Source: Rhyacichthys aspro (taxonomy: Eukaryota > Chordata > Actinopteri > Gobiiformes > Rhyacichthyidae). From it: 64,000 nt of DNA. How positions within the stretch are numbered: the stretch's first letter is position 1; every line of letters begins with the position of its first letter. Location: the NCBI GenBank assembly GCA_036850595.1, contig CM072168.1, positions 19,772,936-19,836,935 of the forward strand, written 5' to 3'. A program made the position numbers and the translations under genes. Under the pieces are notes generated by a model. It was not told the origin of the DNA and ran no database searches. It saw only the letters and a list, made by a program, of their open reading frames with translations. This document shows positions 1 through 12,335 of the stretch, in pieces.

Positions 1-51
1 TCTTGGCTCTTGTAGCGTTTGTCTTTTGCCCCGCTCCGGAAACACCTTGAT

Positions 52-141
52 AATGCCTTTGTGGAGCTGGAGGAAGTGTCTCGGGAGAGGGGAGTCTGGG
101 TATCTCTGCTGAAACGACGACGAAAAAGCACCGGAAACTGA
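52..141 (+). mobile_element. Rex3-like (RTE-type) retrotransposon, C-terminal ORF fragment
   Basis: From 61 a frame reads VELEEVSRERGVWVSLLKRR and stops at TGA 139-141. This resembles the end of the reverse-transcriptase ORF of fish Rex3 elements, which as I recall runs like ELEEVAGEREVWASLL. A second fragment of the same family lies at 60972-61093 and carries the same EEVSGEREVW block, which supports the assignment. Only the last few dozen codons are visible; the rest would lie before the window or is lost. It is a dead 5'-truncated remnant, with no intact ORF and no clear microsatellite tail after it. Confidence 0.6.
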
Positions 142-1400
142 AAAATAGAAAGTCTTCTGCCGATATCACCGCAATCCAACGTAATGAGTGTCTTATTTCT
201 AAATATTTCGAGGATGTATTTTGCTGATTTCATTAAATAACACAAGGTTTTTAGGTTTAAAGCACTGTCCTCATTTTTATTGCGCCGTCTCACCTCTCGG
301 ATGAAATTAAAATGGCTTTTCTCAGAGGAATAACGGCGGAGACAAAAGTTAAATAGCGTCTCATTTTGCTCCATCATTAAAGCCCGTCCCGTTTCACTTC
401 CTCACATCCTCCTCCTTCCTCTGTGACTAAATCTTACCTCCATTTACCTTCGCTCCTTCAGTCTCCTTTGCACATATCCTTCAGACGCCGTCAACCTATT
501 TCCCGCTCGTCTAATCCTCCAACCTTCAAACCACCTCCGAGTCCAGAATAACTCACAAACCTGGAGCATCCTGTAAAATATCACCGGTCGGACTGACATT
601 TACACAACACAATCAACCCTCAAATCCACCTAATGGGACCGTTTGGAGTAAATTAAACAGCCTTTTGTGATTCCTCTTTGTTGAAACTGTGCCCGTGTCT
701 CTCTACAGTATGAGACAAACACATACATCACGTCCACACTGAACACTTTTCCTCCTCAAAGCTCAAAGGCCCAGAAAACAAGTCTGTCGAGAAAGAGAAG
801 GAAACATCCGTCAAAGTGTCTGCTCCGGGCTCAAGCTTAGTTTTAAAACAAGTTAGACCAAAAAAGTCTGGTACATAACGTACAAGTATGACATAAAAAC
901 GGCCGATTTAATGAATACCCACAGAGTAATGCCTCTTTTGGTTAACATATAGCAATTCAGTTCTCAAAATCACTTTAAAATCATACTTACAGCTCATTTG
1001 TCCAAAGTAAGACAAGGTTTGGTGAAATTTACCATAAAAAAGTCTTCAGCTAGTTGCGTGTGTCATCAAATGTCTTTATTGTGTTTAATATTAAGTGTGA
1101 TGCAGGGTGTAGTTTTTATCATCTGGCGCAGATTGAAATGACACACCTCACAGTCTGTAAAGAGCTACGGTAGCCCTGTAGGGACATACTGTAGATCAGA
1201 GAATGAGTTTGTGTTAAAATCAGTTTAAATTGATCTTAAATCCTCATACGATGAAACATAAACATGCTTCTCCTTCAGCAGTGCTCAGTTTGTCTGCTCT
1301 GAACAGTAACAATAGCTTCTATAGAAAAACAGATATTTAAAGTTCTATATTTGGAGTTTATTTTACAAAATATACAAAAGTGTAATTTTAAGAACAGAAA
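142..1400. other. Intergenic, no gene seen
   Basis: AT-rich sequence with no convincing open frame. The only notable item is a copy of a short dispersed motif containing GCAGTGCTCAGTTTG at 1265-1300, which recurs at about 8683, 20549 and 56828. Confidence 0.55.
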
Positions 1401-1538
1401 GGTATAGTATTGGTATAGTATAGTTTAGCATGGTATACTATGATATGCATTGTATGGTCTTGTATGTTATGGTATAGTATAGCAAGGCATAGTATATTAT
1501 AGTGGAATAGTATGAAATAGTATATCATAGTGTATTTG
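1401..1538. repeat. TATAG-type pentanucleotide tract, first block
   Basis: Degenerate repeats of TATAG with variants such as TATGG, CATAG and TGTAG. The tract is interrupted by about 65 bases of retrotransposon-tail-like sequence and resumes at 1606. Confidence 0.8.
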
Positions 1539-1554
1539 TATAAGCATGATGTAA

Positions 1555-1605
1555 AGTACTTTGGGGCCTGAGAAGGTTATGAAAAGTGTTATAAATACCA
1601 TTTAG
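1555..1605 (+). mobile_element. L2-type retrotransposon 3' tail (probable)
   Basis: The stretch reads like the 3' end of fish L2-type elements: a GGTTATGAAAAGTGTTATAA motif followed by ATACCATTTAG, close to the usual GCGCTATATAAATA ending. It sits inside the pentanucleotide tract, so the tract may have grown from the tail's simple repeat. Only the tail is recognisable. Confidence 0.4.
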
Positions 1606-2108
1606 TAAAGTATAGTTTAGTATAGTATAGTATGATAGAGTAGAGTATAGCATAGTTTAGAATAGCATAGCGTCATTTAGCATGGTATAGTATGCATGGT
1701 GGTAGTATAGCATAGTATTGCATAATATGGTGTAGTGTCGAATAGTATAGCATGGTATGGTGTAATGTAGTATAGAATACTGTAGTGTAGTATAGTGCAG
1801 TGTAGTATAGTATAGTATAGTATCGTATAGTATAGTTCGATACAGTAGAGTATAGCATAATTTAGAATAGCATAGTGTTGTTTAGCATTAGTATGCATGG
1901 TGGTAGTATAGCACAGTATTGCATAATATGGTGTAGTGTGGTGCAGTGTAGTGTAGTCTAGTATAGTATGGTATGGTGTTGTATAGTATAGTATCATATA
2001 GTGTAGTGTAGTGTAGTGTAGGGTATTATAGTACAGTACAGTGTAGTATAGTGTAGTATAGTATAGTACAGTACAGTACAGTGCAGCGTAGTATAGTGTA
2101 GTGTAGTA
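1606..2108. repeat. TATAG/TGTAG pentanucleotide tract, main block
   Basis: About 500 bases of imperfect pentamers (TATAG, TGTAG, CATAG, TACAG). The 165-residue Tyr/Leu/Thr-rich minus-strand open frame over this block is a by-product of the repeat and is not called as a gene. Two partly duplicated sub-blocks, around 1673-1760 and 1860-1940, share AGCATGGTATAGTATGCATG-like text. Confidence 0.85.
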
Positions 2109-4900
2109 ACAGCAAATACTCAGAGGCAGTATCATAGTCCATCGTTCTAAACAAATCCTTTCACATAAAAACACAGTACATATTTAACATAAAGAACAAC
2201 AACCGTTTCTTGTAGGATTATGGCCTGGATGAAGGAGAATCACCACAGACGTCATTTATTATTGTGTATTTTAGGAGTGTTTCTTGTGCTAAAACTAAAA
2301 ACTAAACAATCAACTCTTGTTACACGCTATAATTTTATTTGAGAAGTTGTTATTCCATGTTTCACTGATTGGAGTTCTCCACTCGTCGTATAAAAGATCA
2401 ATTTGAAGTGTGTGGTTTAGTTCCACTTTTTCAGAGGAACAAGTGACGTCTACATCTCAACAGTATTATGTTTGTCTATAACGGCAAAATAAATCAGATC
2501 TACGGCGTGTAGTTTAAAGGACGGGAAGTGAAGTGTGCTCACAAAAACCTGTCCATCAGCTTTACGGCCTGCCTCTGTGGCTTTAGGCTCACCTTTTAGC
2601 GCTGAACAAACTTCCAGGTCTCCGTCTATTGAAGGAAGCCTGAGACTGATCATTTCATTCCCTTTAGTCCCCTCCAGCTTTTGCCCCTGATGGGATCCTT
2701 TTAAAGGGCACTTTGGAAATAATTGGCCATCTGAACGAAGAAGTTTGGAGGAAGAATGGAGTGCTTCAACCTGAAAGGCTTTATATCCATCCACAGTCAC
2801 AGTCACACACTGAGGCCTGGCTTTTTATCCAAACCTGGAACCATTGAATATACAGTAATAACACAACAAAGTCTTTATTTTAAGTCTTAGAGAAAGTATT
2901 GTATATTAGATTTTCTCACTCTGTTATCTGTAATTTTAATTTTCATAATAATACTTAAAAATAGCTTTTCTTTTTACTCACATTTTTAGAGTTTACAAGA
3001 GGAGCATAAAGGACAGAGTATTTGTTTTATTTATGAACGGATGAACAAAACTTCATGTTCAACACAAAGCGGAATATTTTATCTGCATCAATTCCTCTTT
3101 TTTCACCTTTTTTTTTTTAACAATATCACACTATTTGTCGTTTGGAGAAACTCCTCACACATTTCTGCAGCTGAACGCAAAGATGACAAAGACGAGAAGA
3201 TTCGAGATAATTACTGATTAATTGCACTTTCGCCACCAGCTGGACAGGAGGAGGAACTACAATAAATAATCTCTCAAAAAGATGGACGGCATTCAGATTT
3301 ACTTTTTAGTTTGGGTTTATTTTTGTTTTTTAATTGTCTTTTAGCTTGTGAGAAGGTAAGACATTAAAATGGGAGAGTTTAGTTGGGAAATAGTATTGTC
3401 AAAACACTGCTAATTGTTGGCTCCAAAAGTAACGTCTGGAAAGTTTCCTCAAATAAAGTCATAAATAAGAAAACCAGTTGTTAAACCAATTACAAACTGG
3501 TGCAAGCTTGAGCACAGATTCTCCCTCAGGCTTCATGATTATGACTCTGTGTGACGCTAACCCTTTAAACATGAAGGGAGTCCTATTAATATAAACAAGC
3601 TCTTTGTTTATTTGTCACACTTAAATGGTTCAGATTATCAAATAAATTAAAAATATTAGACAAATATAACTCAAGTAAACACAAAATTTATAAGTGATTT
3701 TATTTATAAAGGGAAAAAAGCTAAAGCCTCTTTGTGAAATCATGAATTAACTGTGATTAATCATATTTTTTTAGTTTAGTTTCAATAGCTACACCCAGTA
3801 TCATTTGTAGTTTAAGTGAAGAACGATGTTAGCTTTTAATATTTCTATTTGCCGACATAACGCTGTCATGTTACAAGATTTTAGCTTTGCATTAAATCAA
3901 ATTCCTTCCTTTTTTTAGTTTGATTTGGATTTTTATTTTATCTTATTTTATTTTATTCCATGTGTATTTATTTTATATGTAAGTGTGCCTTTTAATTCTC
4001 TTAAATCTACAATTTTTACCCTTTTTTTTAACATTATAACATTTGTGTTTCTCTTTTATTTCTGTGAAGCTCTCAACTTTCTTGTTTTTGAATGTTTTGA
4101 TTTGATTTTCTCTTTCCTTGTGCAGCTAACATTTAAACCGAACCATGTTGAATCCATTATGCTTCGTGTCCACTGGGATATAACACATTCACACATTTCT
4201 TTTAACCAAACGAAACACTGTTAATAAATAAAACGCATTAGTGATGATGACAGCGTTGTATTTAAACCTGGTGTAATTTAAAAACAAGGTTGATTTATTG
4301 GATGAGTCAAGCGTCTAGATTTAAGAATGACACAGCACATTAATCATAATCTGTCGACTCTCGATAATGACGTCTTAAAATGGCCAAAGACATGTTTTTT
4401 TATGACGCTGCTAAACTATATAACACTGATGCAATAACTTGAAGTGTGAGCAGAGTAAGATTATACCACTTCTCTCACACATCGAGCTGTTAAACGCCTC
4501 CAGAAATGAAAAGTGATTAGAGGAATAAAGTGGGCTCTACACGGGTCATTTGTCTCACTGCATTAGCTTCGTGAGGTAATAGCACCAAATGTGGGAAATA
4601 TTATTTATAGCGAGTGTGGATTAGACAGACAGAGACTAGACCGAGGCCACTACATCCTGGACTTACTGACACGGGAGGAGACGAGGAAGAATTAGGTCAC
4701 GTTTTTCCAGAAGAGAGAAGGTAATAGATGGCTCCAGCGGAGATTTATGTGCGACCCCTCCTCCTCCAGAGAAATAAAGACAGAGACAGAGCGAGATGGG
4801 AGTTAAATCAGACTGTCAGTCGACGCTGGGCTCTTCTTCAGGAGCCACAGGCCGAAAGACCTGGAGGAGCGGGAGTAATGACGGACGGACGTAATCGTCG
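2109..4900. other. Intergenic, no gene seen
   Basis: AT-rich, with several poly(T) runs (about 3110 and 3905-3955). Open frames of up to 118 codons are unrecognised and look like chance. No tandem array and no confident mobile element was seen. Confidence 0.55.
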
Positions 4901-5154
4901 TCGCGTTTGGTTGAGGTTCGGACGGCAGCGTTTTCATTTATCGAAGTGAACCGCACCAAAAGAGAAGTTTAAACACATCCTGATATTGATCGTTGTTGGA
5001 TTATGGAGAAGATTTAGACACAGATTATGTTTTTATTGAGTCGTACGGAAGTGAAAGGCAAGGCAGACCTTACTATTCTACTGCCAGATGGTCGATTACA
5101 GTCAATTATTTGTTAAAAAGTAGTTCACATAATGCATTTATTACATCAGAACAG
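4901..5154. repeat. Local direct duplication, copy 1
   Basis: This copy matches 5401-5627. Shared blocks include TTTGGTYGAGGTTCG, AGAGAAGTTTAAACACATCC, the run from GGATTATGGAGAAG through TTTATTGAGTCGTA, and a later CATAATGCATTTATTACATC block. The two copies start exactly 500 bases apart. Copy 1 has about 15 extra bases near 4943 and a longer middle segment. Confidence 0.75.
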
Positions 5155-5225
5155 CCAGTTTATGCAGGGAATGATGGTAAGTTGTATTAATGTGACAAGA
5201 ATTATGATGAAAAAAAAGACAAAAT

Positions 5226-5335
5226 GGAAACACAAAGGTGAGAATGGGTCGGACGAACAAAATAAAATAAGAAAATGGGACGGTAAATGGTCGCAAAAGT
5301 ATATATTTCTAAACGCAGACAAATTTAAAGTGCTA
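5226..5335 (+). repeat. Dispersed repeat fragment (GGGTCGGACGAA family), copy 1
   Basis: Shares AACACAAAGGTGA and ATGGGTCGGACGAA with 6789-6905. It is followed by GGTAAATGGTCGCA, which resembles the start of a common fish repeat that continues into a TATAGCGCTTTTCTAC-type block. Family name unknown. It lies between the two copies of the 4901/5401 duplication. Confidence 0.5.
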
Positions 5336-5400
5336 TAGCGAGGTAATTATATAACATTTTGTTTTGTTTTGTTGGTTTAACAATATAAATATAATTGTAT

Positions 5401-5627
5401 TCGTGTTTGGTCGAGGTTCGTACGGCGGCGTTTTCATTTATCAAAAGAGAAGTTTAAACACATCCTGATTTTCTGGATTATGGAGAAGATTTAGACACAG
5501 ATTATGTTTTTATTGAGTCGTATTGAAGTAAAAACCATAAATAACTATTAGATGACCTTCCTTTTTTACTATTTGTCGAAGAGCAGTGTCACCATCTTAA
5601 CATAATGCATTTATTACATCAGAACAG
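5401..5627. repeat. Local direct duplication, copy 2
   Basis: Partner of 4901-5154, in the same orientation and highly similar over about 130 bases (5401-5530) plus a 27-base block at 5601-5627. The material between the matching blocks differs, so the copies have exchanged or lost internal segments since the duplication. Confidence 0.75.
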
Positions 5628-5639
5628 TTTGTGTTTGAT

Positions 5640-5892
5640 TTGTTTGTTGTGTTAATTAATTCGGTTGCACATACACTTTATTGATGTACATTCCCCTCAC
5701 ATGCTGCCTTTTAATTGCCCTACTTTATTCTATTTCTATTTAACATCTTCTATTTCAAACCTTTTTATCTATTTTACACTTTCAATTTTATTTTATTCTT
5801 ATTTTTTTACATTCGTTGTGGACAGCAAAGGAAGAAATTCATCGTTTCTTTACTGTACACATCACAATAAACTCTTTGAATCTTGAATGTAA
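5640..5892 (+). mobile_element. Non-LTR retrotransposon 3' tail (class uncertain)
   Basis: A T-rich stretch leads into a CACAATAAACTCTTTGAATC ending. Endings of the form ACAATAAA...TTGAATCTTGAAT are typical of 3' tails of fish non-LTR elements. There is no coding part, so the clade cannot be assigned. Confidence 0.45.
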
Positions 5893-6788
5893 TGGGTTCT
5901 TGTAGGTTTTCTGCCCAGCAACAACATCTGCAGTGAGATGTATCTATGAAAGATGCTTTATTCACTGTGATTCACGCCAAGGTCCTGTAAAAATCACTGT
6001 GAAGCTGTACATTTCAGTTGTTGCTGAAACCACTGCGCCTTTTCTCACTTGTATCACTTATATTCTTGACTGTTTTGGTGAGATACTGGCGTCAGTGTTA
6101 AAGATGCAGCCTCTAATGAGCTGCTGCTGATGCTCCAGGTGTTAAACCTTAGACCCACTGTCTCCACTTTCTAATTAAAAGCTTCCACTATTGTGTAGTG
6201 CTGACAATGTGATCAATATGTGCATAATGCTTTACAGCTCGCTGCAGCGAAGAGGTGCAGGGGTTTTATAAAGAGGGCACTGCAACAACAACTGTCCAGG
6301 AATTACAACAAATAATCAAAAGACCTTAGAGATATCCAGATATTTGCATAAAATTGATCTAAATTAAAAGGCAATCAGTGCAGTGCAACAGTAAACCAGG
6401 GCTGTAACAGTTTCATTCACAACAAATAGTTATAGGATGAAAGTAGCTCAAATGAAGAAAGACAATAGTTCTGAGAGTGAGCTGTAGTAATATTTTATTT
6501 ACTGTTCGGTGCTTGTATCTCGTAGCGATACTAAAGACTGCAACGCTCCTCCTTCTTCATTTCTAAACTCATGAACTAAAATAACTCCACAGGGTCTTGT
6601 TGTGCAACTACAAATATAATCAGATGAGTTTTAGAATCTATTTGTGCTTCGTGAATGTCCTTTTACGATCTCTTCAAGGTTAGACGCAACATTAACACAA
6701 GCCAGACAACGTTATGAGGGAAAACAAAAAGGGTGATTTATAATATGATATAATAACAGGACAGGACCGATGACAATAAAGAGCAAAG
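5893..6788. other. Intergenic, no gene seen
   Basis: No array, no recognised element and no credible coding frame. Confidence 0.5.
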
Positions 6789-6905
6789 AGGAACACAAAG
6801 GTGAAGATGGGTCGGACGAATGAAACAAAAGAGGAAAACAAGCCGATGGGCGGGTAAATAGTAGCATTTATACACTGCTTTTCTACCTTCGAAGGGTTTT
6901 ACATC
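6789..6905 (+). repeat. Dispersed repeat fragment (GGGTCGGACGAA family), copy 2
   Basis: Matches 5226-5300 and continues through GGGTAAATAGTAGCATTTAT into CACTGCTTTTCTACCTTCGA. That block resembles a widespread fish repeat of the form GGTAAATGG...TATAGCGCTTTTCTAC. This copy extends further than the first. Confidence 0.5.
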
Positions 6906-7600
6906 AAGGATTCATTCTCATCACAGAAACTGGAGGAAGGAAGACCCGCTCAAACTGTCCCGTAAACTTGCCCCTAACAGAAAATAACAAGCTGTGCAGG
7001 TGTAGAAACAGGAGGAAATAAAACGAATCTTCCTCCATCGGTTTTGGAGCTGAAAAGTCTACACATGAACACATTTTAGTGCTATTATTGAACATATTGT
7101 TTTGTTTGTGTTGCTTTAACAATATACTACAAACTGAACTTGAAAATAACCTAAATTTGATCCAGAAAATATATTACTTTGACTCTGTGATGTCGGAATT
7201 AAAGGTATTTATGTGACATGACTCATTTAAGTGAGGGTTGACAATTCTGTAAAGATCCAACTAATACAAAGTGCTGACAAACATAACCCTCATAACAAAT
7301 ATACTAAATTATAAACATCTTTTACCATACGTTTGTAAGTATTTTTAATGGTTATATCGACTCCACAAACAGAGCATGTTGTAAGTGCTGTACATGTATG
7401 TTCATATTTAAGGCTTGACTTGCAGAAAAGTCCAAAATACAGATTCATAAATATAGAAATCCGCCTCCAGAGTCAACCCAACTCTCTCATAAAGAACAAT
7501 AAGACACACAAACAACAGAGAGCAGTGCTGCCAGAGAACATTAACATATCCAATGCTTTACTAACGATGACTTAAACAAACAGCGTGTGTTTAGTTTTGG
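6906..7600. other. Intergenic, no gene seen
   Basis: AT-rich sequence without recognised repeats or coding potential. Confidence 0.5.
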
Positions 7601-7800
7601 TCGATGACTCGGCGCAGCCACAAGTCACGTCCTGCAGAAACGTTTAAACACTGCCCTCCGCCGACTCTGTGTGCGCCGGGCGTTAATGAGCGTATTGAAA
7701 TCGTCATTAATGCGTGCGATGACTCAACTGCAGGAGAGCAATTGGTTTTATGAAAGGGTCATTGCTTTCCATATTTCAGCCTTAAGCGATATAAATGTTT
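7601..7800. other. Candidate conserved non-coding element
   Basis: Unique sequence with dense homeodomain-type TAAT/ATTA cores (GTTAATGAGC, CGTCATTAATGCG), balanced composition and no repeats, unlike its AT-rich surroundings. This is an impression of enhancer-like sequence only; conservation was not tested. Confidence 0.25.
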
Positions 7801-10800
7801 ATGTATTTCCGCGCCGACAGGTTCATTTAAAGCAGCTTCCAGGACGCTGACGGGCCGTAACTAATGTGCTCCGGTCCCAGGACGTCCAGTCGGTCCACGC
7901 AACGCACCTCGGATGAAACGTTAGCTTTGTTTTGGACTGTACAGACCTTATTAACCTGTGGATAAACCATGATGTACTGTATGAGAAATAAGAGAAATGG
8001 ATCTGCCTTTTCACAAAACATGATGAGGTTATTTGTGAACATTTTTTTTCATAAACAAGAGGCAGGTTGGGGCAGTATTTAAGCCACATGTTTAATGCAG
8101 TGTGGACGATAAATACAACGTTTAAATTCGAGATACTGACTCTGTTTGAAACCAGAAACAGCTGTGGGAAAAAAGGTGCAACATTTATCAGAAGATTATC
8201 ACAAAAACAAGGAGGAATTTACTTGAAATATTTCATTTAGTTTATTGTTTTCACTTTTGCTTCTCGTTTTCGCTCAAGTGAGGATTATCTATCGTCCAAT
8301 CAGCTGACCACAGTCTTTAGCTCCAACTTTTCCAAAGCGGACCACGAAGCAGCCGACCCCAGGCCCCTTTTGTTAATGGAAAAAGTACCAGAACTGACCG
8401 TAGAGTCCCAGAGGAAACCAGGCTTTAGAGTTGGAGGAGATTTTCACACAACTTTACTTTTAGTTTATTTATTTATTTATTTTAATAACACGTGTACTCT
8501 GTTTTTGAGGAGGCAGCACAGTAACGGAACAGGTTAGTTTTTTAAGATTAGTTAAAAAAGTGACAAAAGTACAGCTAACCAACACTAACAGGGACATGCT
8601 GTAGTGGAAACTAGTGGAAACTGTTCTGAAGGAGATTTCAATAAAAAAAACCCCCAAAAAACAAAAAATAAAACATGGGAGTGCTTCTTCTCCAGCTGTG
8701 CTCAGTTTACTCTCTCCGTTTTCCTCTCAGTAAAGCACCTGCTGCTTCAGAGGACGACCAAAATCCCCCAAAAATAATCTCCTAACAATAATCTCATAAC
8801 ATAACTTTCCAGTATTTTCTGAACTGGCCACTCCAGCTGCAGACGTAAAGCCGCTCATTCTCCTGAAGTTTCTGCGCCGTATTCTGTAAAAACGAAACAA
8901 TTTACTTCCCTCTGAAGATTTAAAACTCATTTCGTTTTTTGAATTGCGTCGTATTGTATCGGTAAATCCCGGCGTGAGCGATGGTTATCTGAGACTGTGA
9001 ACGCGGGCGAGCTGCAGCGGGAGATAGCGCTGGGGCTGAATGTGGAGCGTGTTTTTTTGGTTTGGAATGGAGAAAGCCTTAAAGCAGATCTGTACATCAG
9101 TGTGTGGACGTGATAACGCTGCCACTTGGACCCGTCTCAGTTCGCTCTCTGTTTACTTGGCCTCCATTATCTTTTATTTGTGGCTGATCTTTCCTCCCGG
9201 CGGGGAATAAACAGGCTGTAAATCAGGACTGTTTGTGCATGGGAATCAGGGAATATGGACAAACATAAATATGCAGGTGGGATATTTCAACACACACGGC
9301 TTTATTTGATTGTAATAATAAAAAAAAAATGGGTATAATGCATGTACCGGCAGGAAGAGCACGGCCTTAAATCACAAACTGAATATGCACATCACAGAGG
9401 CAGCCATGACACATTTGAATATGCAAACGAGCTGTTATTACACGAGAGGGTTTGGAGACGAGGCGGGACGTGGACAGTTGCCGTGGAGATATTTAGGGTT
9501 TGGATGTGAGGCGATGTTTTGAGAAATGGCTCTTTTATGTGTTTTTATACAGGGCTTAAATGTATTTTTTAAGTTCATTTCTTTGAGTAGTTTTATGAGA
9601 ATATTTTCTAAAGTGGTTAAGACCAAAGCAGCTATTTTTTTTTTCAAGGAAGAAGACATTCATTAAGCTTTGTTTCCATTGGAGCAGTGCTGTTCTACTT
9701 TCAAAAAGGGGCACAAATCATCCCCCAAAAATGATATTGTACGACTTTGGAGAAAACTCTGGTGCATTTAAACCTATAAATACCTGGACAAGCTGCACTG
9801 TTCCATAAATGTACTTTACAGGACTTTTAATGTAACAAATAAACTGATGCAAAGGTTTTATCAAATGGCTAACTCTGTTTTTGAACAACAGAGATTTTGG
9901 ACAATTCATCAACCTTTGTGTAAAAGCAAGGGATTAATCAATAACAAAGCCTTTACTGCGAGTATTGATGCTTATTGACGCAGACTCATTCTTTATTCTG
10001 TTGGTTTTGGTGAGTCCAGGGTGTGCTTTCAATATAATTCAAGGAATCACTGCCTCAAACCCTCTTTAGGAAAGGCCAAATGTGTCAAAAATAGTCAGAA
10101 ATGTAAACAGATCTAACGTAGAACTCACTCAGGACAGTCTGGTGTTTGTTACTGGAATATTCTGCACATATATAACTGCCAGAACCATAAATCCACACAT
10201 AACTTTACCAAAATACATGTGAATCCGAGCGGTCCAACACTGGGATGAAAACCCTACACATTATCTCCAGTTATGTTCCCGTTTGCTCAAAGCCGGAGCC
10301 GGTGTAAACACATTTTCGCGCCGGTGTCAGATGGCGCGGTGTCGGATGATTTGTTTGGTTTACACCGTTATGTTTTTCACACGTATCACCCACCTGCGAC
10401 ACCTTATGGCTCCGATACCTGAGCTTAATGCATAATATATGAATAATCTGCCTGGCGCTGTGTTCAAAACAACACTCAGAGCAGCTTAGTGTGGCGTGGA
10501 GAGACACAAGTGGATAAATAGAGTAAGATTGATAAAAATACTTCATATGGTCTTCAATCTTTTGTAATATTCGGTGTTTATTTAATGTTGTAATGTTCAG
10601 AGTTAAAGTAATGTTATGGGTTAGACATGAACTGCACCTTTGTCTGTTTTATTCAAAGAAATAGTCTGGTCTCTGTGGAATTATTGTATATGAATATGCT
10701 TTTGGTAAGTATTTTATTTAGCTTTTAAACAAAGAGCATGTGTATTTATGTATTGTAGAAGCTTTTACATCCTGAATAAGCTCACTACTTCATCGAAACA

Positions 10801-11587
10801 AACTAAACTCTCCCGAAATCCCAGGAAAAGCACATCATCGGGGAAACTGGAAACTGGGAAGAATTATTAAATGCAGCTGAGACCTCCATCAGCAGCGGCA
10901 GTCCCTGAGATTGTGTTTATAAATGCATGTGCAGTGGAAGGACTCAGTGTCCCGACCAAACACTGATGAGGAAAAGGGACAGCACTTAAGGTCAAATGAT
11001 AATTCGGAGCGAGAAGCCACGAAGTGAAAAGGTAAATGAATCCTCCTCCGTTTAGTGGTCATTTGGAAAAGGTCAGGGACAAATGTTAAAACTCTGTGGG
11101 GAACAACAGAACAAGACACGGACTTCTGGGTCTTGTCTGCTGTGTTTAAATGAGATTTTAATGTCAGAGCGAAGCGGGAGGTCAATCAGCAACAGGAACA
11201 AAACTAATGAACACATTTAATCCATTGTCATAGTGTTTTTTATCAGATACAGAGAATAAAGAACGTCACCAAATATAAGAACGTCAGTTAATTCATTAGT
11301 GTTTCGCTTATTCTGTTGTGATCAATGAGAGCTGGAGCCTATCCTTCTTCTTTAAACCTTCTTTTCAACAGTGAATCGCAGGTTTAACACATAGAGACAG
11401 TCACTGACAAACAACTATTCACTCACATTTATTCACATTCGGGCAATTTACAAGATGGTTCTGTGACTGTCTGTTGCTATTTTATTGTAACTACATTTGT
11501 CAAAATTGATGTTTAGGCCACAACTTCTTTTGGATCAACCATAACTACTTCTCTATAGGCTCCACAAGGTAATGATCAGGTAAAGAT
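7801..11587. other. Intergenic, no gene seen
   Basis: Mixed unique sequence. A degenerate copy of the GTGCTCAGTTT motif lies at 8683-8710. Near 11410-11455 a CACATTTATTCACATTCGGG block followed by CAATTTA resembles a common fish repeat fragment. Short open frames are unrecognised. Confidence 0.5.
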
Positions 11588-12335
11588 CAGTGGAGTCAAA
11601 CCCAAAGTGGTGAGGGTTAATAACTTAATAGTAATAGTCAATAAGAATCCTTTCAGGGGCATAAGATGGAGACATTTGGAAGCTTTTATAAAAAATGTTT
11701 TTTAGTTTTCATTTGAGTCTAACAAAAGTTGTCTAACATTTATTTTCTCCTTTTAAATGGGTTTTAGTCAGATTTGAACAGGTTTTAGTTGAATTTGAAC
11801 AGCTTTAATTTGATTTGAACAGGTTTTTGTTGGATCTGAACAGGTTTTTGTTGGATTTGAACAGCTTTAATTTAATTTGAACAGGTTTTAGTTGAATTTG
11901 AACAGGTTTTTGTTGGATTTGAACAGCTTTAAGATGGATTTGAACAGGTTTTTGTTGGATCTGAACAGCTTTAAGATGGATTTGAACAGGTTTTAGATGG
12001 ATTTGAACAGGTTTTAGATGGATTTGAACAGGTTTTTGTTGGATTTAAACAGCTTTAATTTGTTTTGAACAGGTTTAAGATGGATTTGAACAGGTTTTTG
12101 TAGGATCTGAACAGCTTTAAGATGGATTTAAACAGCTTTAAGATGGATTTGAACAGGTTTTAGATGGATTTGAACAGGTTTTTGTAGGATCTGAAGAGCT
12201 TTAATTTGATTTGAACAGGTTTTAGATGGATTTGAACAGGTTTTTGTTGGATCTGAACAGCTTTAAGATGGATTTGAACAGGTTTTAGGTAGATTTGAAC
12301 AGACTTTAATTGCATTTGAACAGGTATGTTATGGA
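11588..12335 (+). mobile_element. hAT-like non-autonomous element with internal minisatellite, locus A
   Basis: The left end, CAGTGGAGTCAAACCC then AAAGTGGTGAGGG, aligns with the well-defined left end of the element at 44931. Further shared blocks are AGAATCCTTTC and GACATTTGGAAGCTTTTATA. Next comes a 21-bp minisatellite (11760-12324). The right end with its GGCC-rich segment and terminal inverted repeat is not recognisable, so no target-site duplication can be named. hAT affiliation is inferred from the CAG...GTCAAACTC type of terminus. There is no transposase. Confidence 0.6.
11760..12324 (+). repeat. 21-bp minisatellite, about 27 units
   Basis: The unit core is TTTGAACAGGTTTTAGTTG, with variants TTTTTGTTGGA, CTTTAAGATGGA and CTTTAATTTGA in the second half. 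A 21-bp period keeps reading frames open, which explains the 70-residue KPVQIHL-type frame on the minus strand. The same unit recurs at 33186, 36963, 42991 and 45101. Confidence 0.9.

Noticed and set aside
1677..2174. 165-codon Tyr/Thr/Leu-rich minus-strand frame
   Set aside because: Translation of the TATAG pentanucleotide tract.
8330..8430. GAGGAAACCAGGCTTTAGAG and a similar block at 21541 as one repeat family
   Set aside because: Similarity is limited to about 16 bases and the flanks could not be aligned by eye.
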